This document shows positions 1 to 5,359 of a stretch of DNA of 5,359 bases, piece by piece. Source of the stretch: an uncultured Bacilli bacterium (lineage in GTDB: Bacteria; Bacillota_I; Bacilli_A; RF39; UBA660); contig CANPWX010000080.1 of the NCBI GenBank assembly GCA_947585065.1, positions 1 to 5,359 of the forward strand, given 5' to 3'. A model generated the notes under the pieces. That model saw nothing but the letters and a program-made list of their open reading frames with translations, was not told where the DNA came from and did no database searches. The position numbers and the translations under genes are program-made. Position 1 is the first letter of the stretch. Each line of letters opens with the position of its first letter.

Positions 1-597
1 GCCTCCACTGAAATCGGCATAGAGCAATATCGAATATAAAAGACAGGCAATTAAAACAGGAATTCCTGTATATTTTTGACTTACGATTGCACTTGTGATT
101 AGCATTAAACGATTTGCTACAATAAATTTTTTCATACAACCAAATAAAATTCTTAATATGCCTTCTTCTATTTCTTTTTTTGTTCCCATTTTATTATTCT
201 TTAAAGAATCTTTGATATCTTCATATCTTGAGATTGGTCCGATAAAAAGATAAGGAAAATAAATGACATAGGAAGCATAAAGTAAAAAATTATTTTCTGG
301 TTTTATTTTTCCTAAATAAACATCTACTACATAAGAAATTACTTGTAATGTGTAGTAGGAAATTCCTAATGGTATTATTAAATTTGTGAAAGAGAAAGTT
401 TCTTCTAATTTAAAAAATAGTAATGTTCCTACTTGCAAGATTAAATAAAGTATAAGCCATATTTTTTTCTTTTTGCCATTAAAAAGAAACGGAATACTAT
501 AACTTAATAGACAGCTTCCAAAAAGAAATATACTCCCTTTCCAACCAAAAAAGATATAAATTATACTACTTAAAATTAATAATAATATTTTTTTCAT
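1..597 (-). CDS. MBOAT-family membrane O-acyltransferase (AlgI/DltB-like), N-terminal 199 residues, cut by left edge
   Basis: The 199 visible residues belong to a polytopic membrane protein and resemble AlgI/DltB-type MBOAT acyltransferases. These move acyl groups (often acetyl) onto exported polysaccharides or teichoic acids at the cytoplasmic membrane. Seen here: a hydrophobic N-terminus (MKKILLLILSSIIYIFFGW), several further hydrophobic segments, the family block PLGISYYTLQVISYVVDVY followed by FPYLFIGPISRY at about residues 73-120, and YADFSGG at the left edge, matching the conserved DFSG motif. The catalytic His region lies outside the window, so activity cannot be judged. I chose the ATG at 597 because AAAGGG (604-609) sits 6 bases upstream. 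An in-frame ATG at 603 touches that ribosome site directly and is less likely. The gene starts 20 bases after the recX stop, suggesting co-transcription. The substrate is unknown; a DHHW/AlgX-type partner gene might follow beyond the edge. Confidence 0.92.
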   Translation of the reverse strand, partial: MKKILLLILSSIIYIFFGWKGSIFLFGSCLLSYSIPFLFNGKKKKIWLILYLILQVGTLLFFKLEETFSFTNLIIPLGISYYTLQVISYVVDVYLGKIKPENNFLLYASYVIYFPYLFIGPISRYEDIKDSLKNNKMGTKKEIEEGILRILFGCMKKFIVANRLMLITSAIVSQKYTGIPVLIACLLYSILLYADFSGG

Positions 598-603
598 ATT
601 CAT

Positions 604-609
604 CCCTTT
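604..609 (-). promoter_or_regulatory. Ribosome binding site of the MBOAT gene
   Basis: On the minus strand this reads AAAGGG, ending 6 bases before the ATG at 597. It lies in the short gap after the recX stop codon and favours the start at 597 over the in-frame ATG at 603, which would leave no spacer. Confidence 0.7.
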
Positions 610-617
610 ATTGTATT

Positions 618-1367
618 CTATCCATCTATTTCTTCTTTTAAAAACCCTTTTTGAAATAATCTTTTTTTTATTTGAAATTCCAATTCTTTTCCATTATATT
701 TTCTTTCTAGTTTTCTTCTTAGTTTTTCTTCTTCTTTTTTTAATATCTCTGAATGATCTAAATGAATTTTTGATATTTCTTCTTCTATTTGTTCTTTTTT
801 ATAGCCAATCGTATAAAAATAATTTTTTAGTTTTAATTTCAAGTTTTTTTCACTGTCTTTATGATTGGCACTTACTTTTTTAGCAATTATCGATTTTATT
901 TTTTCTTGCCATCGTGTTTCTTCTATTTTTTGTAAAGAGTTTTCTATTTTCTCTTCTTCTATTCCTAAATCTAATAATTTTCTTTTTATTTTTAATGGAC
1001 CATCTATACTCAATTTTAAAGAATCATTTATAAAACATTCTAAATATTTATCATCATCAAGAAATTGATTTTGTTTTAATTTTTCTATTATTTTTTCTTG
1101 AATGATTTTTGGTGTATTTTCTTTCTTTAGATATTCTTTTATTTCTTTTGTAGTACGCATTTTATGATTTAAGTATTTCAAACATTTTTCATAATATTCA
1201 TAGAAGTTATTTTCTTGTTTGATTTCTTCTAGTTCTTTTTCAGAAATACTTTTTTTCAGTAGTAATTCATATTTTAAAAGAACTGTATCATATATCGTAA
1301 TCGTTTCTTTTTCTAAAAATATTTCATAAGTATTTCTTTTTCCTTTTTTTATTTTTAGTATCTTCAC
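618..1367 (-). CDS. recX: Regulatory protein RecX (RecA modulator), GTG start
   Basis: RecX is a cytoplasmic, all-helical protein that binds RecA filaments and modulates recombination and the SOS response. The 249-residue length suits Firmicute RecX (about 260), which carries extra three-helix repeats compared with short proteobacterial forms. Family signatures are visible: a basic helix pair at 61-83 (CLKYLNHKMRTTKEIKEYLKK), FLDDDKYLECFINDSL at 102-117 (usual form LDDxxFAxxF), GPLKIKRKLLDLGI at 123-136 (usual form GPxxIxxxLxxxGI), a third repeat around 150-200, and a last one, QIKKRLFQKGFLKEEI, at 232-247. Residues 1-55 form the beta-rich N-terminal extension typical of Gram-positive members. 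Translation starts at a GTG. An in-frame TGA three codons upstream excludes extension, and the overlapping ATG one base earlier is followed at once by TGA. The gene is preceded by its own putative promoter and an upstream terminator, and followed after 20 bases by the MBOAT gene. The sequence is very Lys/Glu-rich, as expected from low GC. Confidence 0.9.
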   Translation of the reverse strand: MKILKIKKGKRNTYEIFLEKETITIYDTVLLKYELLLKKSISEKELEEIKQENNFYEYYEKCLKYLNHKMRTTKEIKEYLKKENTPKIIQEKIIEKLKQNQFLDDDKYLECFINDSLKLSIDGPLKIKRKLLDLGIEEEKIENSLQKIEETRWQEKIKSIIAKKVSANHKDSEKNLKLKLKNYFYTIGYKKEQIEEEISKIHLDHSEILKKEEEKLRRKLERKYNGKELEFQIKKRLFQKGFLKEEIDG

Positions 1368-1373
1368 ATTTCT

Positions 1374-1378
1374 TCACC
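1374..1378 (-). promoter_or_regulatory. Ribosome binding site of recX
   Basis: The minus strand reads GGTGA, then a 6-base spacer, then the GTG start at 1367. GGTGA can pair with the 3' part of the anti-Shine-Dalgarno sequence. It is a modest site that supports the GTG, which is also the only possible start before an in-frame TGA. Confidence 0.5.
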
Positions 1379-1384
1379 AATTTT

Positions 1385-1413
1385 ATTATAAAATAAATAG
1401 ATTTAAAAAACAA
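1385..1413 (-). promoter_or_regulatory. Putative sigma-70/SigA promoter of recX
   Basis: On the minus strand there is a perfect -10 hexamer TATAAT (1390-1385). A TTGTTT (1413-1408; first three bases match TTGACA) lies exactly 17 bases upstream. Transcription would begin near 1378, giving a leader of only about 11 bases before the GTG. The region is extremely AT-rich, so a chance TATAAT is possible. The position directly after the upstream terminator and directly before recX is what makes it credible. Confidence 0.5.
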
Positions 1414-1420
1414 TAGAGCT

Positions 1421-1450
1421 AAAAAAAGATGTTTTGTTTCATCTTTTTTA
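1421..1450 (-). terminator. Intrinsic terminator after the surface-protein gene
   Basis: A perfect inverted repeat lies 10 bases downstream of the TAA of the large gene: AAAAAAGATG (1422-1431) pairs with CATCTTTTTT (1440-1449) around an 8-base loop. Read leftward, the hairpin ends in a run of seven T. The G/C content of the stem is low (2 of 10 pairs), and the A and T tracts make it nearly symmetric, so it could act in either direction. No plus-strand gene is apparent that would use it. Confidence 0.7.
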
Positions 1451-1459
1451 TTCTTTCAT

Positions 1460-4400
1460 TTATTGCACTACGACATGATTACTGATCCTAGTTGTTTTAT
1501 TTCCGAGAGAATCTTTTACATAAACTGTTATGGTGTAAGTTCCTGGATCGACATTTGTAAATGCTACTTTATTTGTTGCAGAAGTTTGGGTGGCACCGTT
1601 TGACAAGACATATTCATAAGCTGTAGTACCTTTGTTTATTCCACTTTGATCATCTACTGCATCGACAGAAACTGTAATCGTTTTTCCATTTCCAATTGCT
1701 TCTATGTTGGAAATTGTTGGTGGGATTTTTTCAGTTGTTTTTAAATGGCAACTTACATCTCCTGTAATATTTGAAATGGAAAGATTATTATTTTCAAAGG
1801 TAGCAGTCGCATTTTTACAAGTGACATTATTAAAAATATAATTTGCATCAATTGTAATTGGGATATTTATTGTTCCATCAATTTTAGAAGTCGTTTGGTA
1901 TAGAGAAGCTGTGGTTGGGAAAAAGTTTATATTTTTATCTACCCATTCTTTATCAGGAATATTACTACCAAAGATATCGGTTAAATCTAGCATCATTGCA
2001 TTATCTGTGTAACTTTCATAACTTGCATCGACATAGAAATTTCGAATTCTCCATTGATATTGACTGGATAAGTAGGTATCTACTGTGATTGAACCCATAT
2101 TACTTGCTTTTTCCCAATTATTATTCTTGCTAAAATCTTGTTTGTGAGCAAACCAAATGTTTCCTGTATTTATATCTATATGATAATATTCAAAACGACT
2201 ATCTCCTGCAGTAAGGCCAGGTGGACTTTTTACCATAAGGCTTCCATAATAGGTATGATTTATAATAGGTGGAGATTGAACTTGATAAGACATGGATGTT
2301 CCTCCTGCTTGAAATTTTAAAGACTTATTTCCTTCATATTTTTCTTCTGTTACAATGTTTGCATTCGATAAATACCAATCTGTTGAATCATTTTCATAGC
2401 CACCATTTTTAATTAAATTGGTTATTGTTTTTCCATTATTGATAGTAGAAGTTTCTGAAACGATTGTTACTTTTGTTTCGGTTGGACAACTACTTAATTT
2501 TTCCATCTTTATATTATTTATTGTTGCATTAGAAGAGCAGTTATTTTGGAAGCGCATTTCTAATCCTTTCCCCATCAAATCTTGAGTTAAGTTTATATAA
2601 TAACTTGCTTCCTTATTTGATATTGTTAAGAAATTTAACGATATTGCAATTGGGGGTTCATTTTGATAAGCATCGAAGATACTACAAGATTCATTAAATC
2701 CATTTCCTGTATATGTCACTTTATAACATCCTTTTGTTGTTTTATAGTATGGACCATACTGGTATGCATTCGTTGGGACTGTTATTTCTGTGTCAGTAAT
2801 TGTTCCACCGTTTTTTATAAAGAATTCACTTAACTTTAAATTCCCTGCCATTGTATAATTGATTGTTTTTGATTCACTACTAATACCAGCATTACTTGTT
2901 GCTGTACATTTTACTGAATAATCTCCAATTGCTTTTATGCTTTCAAAAGTTGTAACCTTCTCATTGTTTATTGTTGTATTTTCACAAGTTACAGTTCCTC
3001 CTGATGGGCCATAGGTAGCTGTTGCAATATTTGTTGTATCTTTAAAATCATAAGTGCCTGTCTCTTTCATATTTAGAACGGGTACTTCTTTATCTACTGC
3101 AAAAACATCCGAGCAAGTTGTGTCACTTATATTTCCTGCTTGATTTGTAAAATTGGCACATACTTTTCTAGTTGCCCCAGTTTCTAAATCTACTGTTGTA
3201 CTATTTCCAGTAAATTCTGTTGCTGGATCACATATTGTTTCTGTTGTTGTACAGTATCTACCATTTACGATATCGCTTCCACCATTGGTATTTCCATTAA
3301 TTATAATATTAATATTTTTATACCAATTATTATTTACTTCATATGTTCCTAATTGGAATGTTTGAGTTGGTTTGGCTATTTCTTTTGTTTTTAAATGGCA
3401 AGAAACTTCTCCAGTAATATTTGATAAGGACAAGATATTATTTTCAAAACTTACTGTTGCATTTCTACAAGTTACACTTTCATATGCATATCCCGATTGA
3501 ATGTTAATTGGAATATTTAATGTTCCTTCTATTTCTGCTGTTGTTTGATATAAAGAAGCTGTGGTTGGAAAAAAGTTTATATTTTTATCTACCCATTCTT
3601 TTGTTGGTAAATTATTTTCAAAAATTTCTGTAAGATCTAATATCAATGCATTATCTGAATAACTATCAGCATTTGTATTAATAACATGGTTCCTTATTAG
3701 CCAATTATAACTTAAATAATCTGGTATAGTAATTTTTCCTGAACCACTTAATTTTTCCCATTGTCCATTTTTACTTACACTTGTTTTATAGCCAAAAACT
3801 ATGTTATTTCTTCCATTTTCATCCCCATTCCAATATTCATAACGAGAATCATAACCTATATAACCAACTGGACTTTTTACCATAATACTTCCATAGTAGA
3901 CATGATTTAGAATAGGGCTTGCAACTGTTTGATCTGCTATAGATACCACAGTTGATTGATTCAATTTCAATGATTTATTTCCTTCATATTTTTCATCTGT
4001 TACAATATTTGCATTTACTAAACGCCAAGATGAAGAGACATTTTCATAGCCACCATCTTTTACAATATTAGTCATGGTTTTACCATTTTCTATCGTTGAT
4101 GTTTCTGAAACAATTGTTACATTTGCTTCGGTTGGACAACTATTTAGTTTTTCTACTGTAATATTTTGAATCGTAACCTCATCCGAACTTCCATTTTTTA
4201 ATACAAATTCTAACCCCCACGCATCTAAATTATTTGGAATATTTACATAATAACTAGCTGAAGTAGAAGTAATCTCTTTAAATAGAATTTGATAATACGT
4301 TTGAGGTTTATCAGAATAACTTTGATATGCTTCAAATTCATTCGTATCATTAAAACCATTTCCATTATATGTGATCTTATAGCAACCCATTGTTGCTTTG

Positions 4401-5359
4401 AAATAAGGTCCATACTGTGTGGCTTCATTTGGAAGAACGATAGCCTCATCCGTTTTTATACCCTTTTCAGAAACACTTAACATACTTGGTGTTAATGTTC
4501 CTGCCATTGTATAATTGACTGTTTTTGATTCACTAATACCAGCATTACTTGTTGCTGTACATTGAATACTTATTTCTCCAATAGCATGAACCGAATGAAA
4601 CGTTGTTACTTTGGAATTTTCAAATGTTGTATTTTCACAAGTTATACTTCCACCCGAAGGCCCAAAAGTAGCTGTAGCAATATCTGTAGTATTTCCAAAA
4701 TCATAAGTTCCTGTTGGTTGCATTTCTAATGTAGGACTTTGTCCATCGACATTATAAGTAGACGAGCACGTTTTATTACTTATATTTCCTGCTTCATCTT
4801 TGAAAATTGCACATACTCTTACATTTTCTCCATTGATTAGTTCTACATTTGTACTTTCACTTGTAAATGCTTCCGTTGGTTCACAGTCTTTTGTATCGAT
4901 ACAATAAAGGCCATTTTTTATTCCACTTCCTCCTGTGTCGGTTCCTTTAACGGTGATACTTGCACTTGTATACCAATTGTTATCCCCACCTGTAGAAGCC
5001 TCATCTAATATGATACTTTGCTCTGGTTTTGTTAAATCAATTTTTACTGTTGTTTGCTGTACATCACTTTCATTTTCAAATTCATCTTTTACTTTGAAAT
5101 AATACGTTCCATTATATTCTTCTGTTATTTTAAATGTTGCTGTTTCACTTAATCCTTCTGTTTCAATACTTTCTATTTTATACCAATCTTCATTATTTTT
5201 AGAATAATAGAAATTTTCGATTCCACTTTTATCATCTGTAGCACTTAATTGAATTGTTAATTCTTCATTCGTCCATTCATTTTCTTTTGGATTAGTTACT
5301 ATAAGTTCTGGTCCACTTTTATCAGCTTTCGTAATTGTATGTTTTATCTCACTGATATT
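1460..5359 (-). CDS. Giant modular exported protein with Ig/HYR-like and jelly-roll carbohydrate-binding-like modules, C-terminal 1299 residues; start beyond right edge
   Basis: The frame is open from the right edge to the TAA at 1462-1460. The first in-frame ATG (4723) lies inside a repeated module and cannot be the real start, so the 5' end is missing. Modules in visible-residue numbering are: partial Ig-like domain 1-110; repeat copy 1, 111-662; repeat copy 2, 663-1208; terminal Ig-like domain about 1209-1299. Ig modules show D-x-x-SGI and late D-x-x-GN-x-(S/T) motifs. Each repeat carries a predicted jelly-roll with NGGYEN...W...YEGNKSLK, as in CBM4/9-type domains (inferred by eye). No enzymatic motif, coiled coil or transmembrane helix is visible. 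The C-terminus (ISNHVVVQ) has no LPXTG-type motif, hydrophobic tail or basic tail, so any anchor must be N-terminal. Module types imply an extracellular protein, probably an adhesin or glycan-binding surface protein; the ligand is unknown. A terminator follows. It may be a relative of the prepilin- or membrane-anchored Ig-repeat proteins of gut Bacilli, which the window cannot test. Confidence 0.93.
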   Translation of the reverse strand, partial: NISEIKHTITKADKSGPELIVTNPKENEWTNEELTIQLSATDDKSGIENFYYSKNNEDWYKIESIETEGLSETATFKITEEYNGTYYFKVKDEFENESDVQQTTVKIDLTKPEQSIILDEASTGGDNNWYTSASITVKGTDTGGSGIKNGLYCIDTKDCEPTEAFTSESTNVELINGENVRVCAIFKDEAGNISNKTCSSTYNVDGQSPTLEMQPTGTYDFGNTTDIATATFGPSGGSITCENTTFENSKVTTFHSVHAIGEISIQCTATSNAGISESKTVNYTMAGTLTPSMLSVSEKGIKTDEAIVLPNEATQYGPYFKATMGCYKITYNGNGFNDTNEFEAYQSYSDKPQTYYQILFKEITSTSASYYVNIPNNLDAWGLEFVLKNGSSDEVTIQNITVEKLNSCPTEANVTIVSETSTIENGKTMTNIVKDGGYENVSSSWRLVNANIVTDEKYEGNKSLKLNQSTVVSIADQTVASPILNHVYYGSIMVKSPVGYIGYDSRYEYWNGDENGRNNIVFGYKTSVSKNGQWEKLSGSGKITIPDYLSYNWLIRNHVINTNADSYSDNALILDLTEIFENNLPTKEWVDKNINFFPTTASLYQTTAEIEGTLNIPINIQSGYAYESVTCRNATVSFENNILSLSNITGEVSCHLKTKEIAKPTQTFQLGTYEVNNNWYKNINIIINGNTNGGSDIVNGRYCTTTETICDPATEFTGNSTTVDLETGATRKVCANFTNQAGNISDTTCSDVFAVDKEVPVLNMKETGTYDFKDTTNIATATYGPSGGTVTCENTTINNEKVTTFESIKAIGDYSVKCTATSNAGISSESKTINYTMAGNLKLSEFFIKNGGTITDTEITVPTNAYQYGPYYKTTKGCYKVTYTGNGFNESCSIFDAYQNEPPIAISLNFLTISNKEASYYINLTQDLMGKGLEMRFQNNCSSNATINNIKMEKLSSCPTETKVTIVSETSTINNGKTITNLIKNGGYENDSTDWYLSNANIVTEEKYEGNKSLKFQAGGTSMSYQVQSPPIINHTYYGSLMVKSPPGLTAGDSRFEYYHIDINTGNIWFAHKQDFSKNNNWEKASNMGSITVDTYLSSQYQWRIRNFYVDASYESYTDNAMMLDLTDIFGSNIPDKEWVDKNINFFPTTASLYQTTSKIDGTINIPITIDANYIFNNVTCKNATATFENNNLSISNITGDVSCHLKTTEKIPPTISNIEAIGNGKTITVSVDAVDDQSGINKGTTAYEYVLSNGATQTSATNKVAFTNVDPGTYTITVYVKDSLGNKTTRISNHVVVQ
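1463..1735 (-). other. C-terminal Ig-like domain of the surface protein
   Basis: The last 91 residues (roughly PPTISNIEAIGNGKTITVSV onward) form a Cys-free bacterial Ig-like domain. It has a DAVDDQSGI turn motif, then AYEYVLSNG, GTYTITVYVKDSLGN and a final beta strand ending HVVVQ before the stop. The domain caps the two repeat units and differs from the Cys-containing Ig-like module that opens each unit. The assignment rests on motif pattern only. Confidence 0.65.
1736..3373 (-). repeat. Repeat copy 2 of the ~550-residue five-module unit (C-proximal)
   Basis: This copy has 546 codons, collinear with copy 1 at an offset of 550-552 residues. Approximate modules are: A, 3068-3373, Ig-like with four Cys (YC...C...VC...AGN...C); B, 2843-3067, HYR-like, opening GTYDF with GPSGGTVTCEN and later VKCTATSNAG; C, 2480-2842, predicted jelly-roll starting near YGPYY...GCYKVTY and ending MEKLSSCPTE; D, 1928-2479, CBM4/9-like jelly-roll with NGGYENDSTDWYLSNANIVT and EGNKSLKF, closing MLDLTDIFGSNIPDKEW; E, 1736-1927, about 64 residues with NFFPTTASLYQ, a VTC and a VSCHLKT. 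Module C here holds two more cysteines than in copy 1 (CSIFDAYQ and NNCSS). Module boundaries are estimates from conserved motifs. Confidence 0.88.
3374..5029 (-). repeat. Repeat copy 1 of the ~550-residue five-module unit (N-proximal)
   Basis: This copy has 552 codons with the same module order as copy 2. Approximate modules are: A, 4724-5029 (NNWYTSASITVKGTDTGGSG, LYCIDTKDC, VRVCAIFKDEAGN, KTC); B, 4499-4723 (GTYDFGNTTDIATATFGPSG, SITCEN, IQCTATSNAG); C, 4130-4498 (YGPYFKATMGCYKITY to VEKLNSCPTE); D, 3578-4129 (DGGYENVSSSWRLVNANIVT, EGNKSLKL, closing LILDLTEIFENNLPTKEW); E, 3386-3577 (NFFPTTASLYQ, VTCRNA, VSCHLKT). The framework is well conserved between copies. The stretches around DSRYEYWNGDENGRNN in D and NDTNEFEAYQ in C differ strongly. 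These look like surface loops, which would fit changed ligand preference, but that is inference. Confidence 0.88.
5030..5359 (-). other. Partial Ig-like domain at the right edge
   Basis: The first 110 visible residues contain a bacterial Ig-like domain: GPELIVTNPKENEWTNEELT, then SATDDKSGIENFYYS, then a NGTYYFKVKDEFENES strand-turn, leading into the first repeat unit through KIDLTKP. It has no cysteine. Residues 1-15 (NISEIKHTITKADKS) are probably the end of a preceding domain or linker, so more of the protein lies upstream. Confidence 0.7.

Noticed and set aside
611..883. Plus-strand open frame of 90 codons, rich in Phe and Leu, resembling a membrane protein
   Set aside because: It is antisense to the well-supported recX. 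Its hydrophobicity comes from T-rich complements of Lys/Glu codons, and no ribosome site was recognised.
865..1068. Plus-strand open frame of 67 codons
   Set aside because: It lies entirely antisense to recX and has no recognisable motif.
2138..2320. Plus-strand open frame of 60 codons
   Set aside because: It is antisense to module D of repeat copy 2 and has no recognisable motif.
3153..3365. Plus-strand open frame of 70 codons with a hydrophobic stretch
   Set aside because: It is antisense to module A of repeat copy 2, whose frame is confirmed by homology to copy 1.
4243..4480. Small open frames on both strands (4243-4449 minus, 4289-4480 plus)
   Set aside because: Both overlap module C of copy 1 out of frame and are low-complexity by-products of AT-rich coding sequence.
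1736..5029. Repeats considered as a CRISPR or mobile-element signal
   Set aside because: The repeats are long, in frame and protein-coding, with conserved amino-acid motifs. There are no short direct repeats with spacers, terminal inverted repeats or transposase motifs.
1460..5359. Possible use of a mycoplasma-type code (TGA as Trp)
   Set aside because: Trp is encoded by TGG where checked, no in-frame TGA occurs in about 1300 codons, and TGA closes the recX frame upstream of its GTG.

Overview
The window is AT-rich (roughly 30% GC by eye), and every gene in it reads leftward on the minus strand. Low GC, Lys/Asn/Ile-rich proteins, Shine-Dalgarno-type starts and an exported multi-Ig protein fit a low-GC Firmicute, plausibly an uncultured gut Bacilli or RF39-like lineage. 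That placement is an inference from composition. The standard bacterial code applies: Trp is TGG wherever checked, about 1300 codons contain no in-frame TGA, and the recX frame is closed upstream by a TGA.

In transcription order (right to left) there are three genes. (1) Positions 5359 to 1460 hold the C-terminal 1299 residues of a very large, presumably exported modular protein whose start lies beyond the right edge. It has one Ig-like domain, two tandem copies of a ~550-residue five-module unit (two Ig/HYR-like modules, two predicted jelly-roll modules, one Cys-pair module), then a terminal Ig-like domain. No sortase signal or C-terminal membrane anchor is present. (2) After a hairpin terminator at about 1421-1450 and a compact promoter, recX (1367-618) begins at a GTG. 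It encodes a RecA modulator. (3) Twenty bases further on, an MBOAT-family membrane O-acyltransferase starts at 597 and runs off the left edge. It has its own Shine-Dalgarno sequence and is probably co-transcribed with recX.

The surface protein and the acyltransferase both look like cell-envelope functions (glycan binding or adhesion, and acylation of an exported polysaccharide). No sequence evidence links them directly, and recX sits between them without an obvious functional tie. The most distinctive content is the internally duplicated unit. It has an even number of regularly placed cysteines, unusual for an exported Firmicute protein, and one extra Cys pair gained together in a single copy. 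I see no CRISPR array, tRNA, rRNA, transposase or recombinase.
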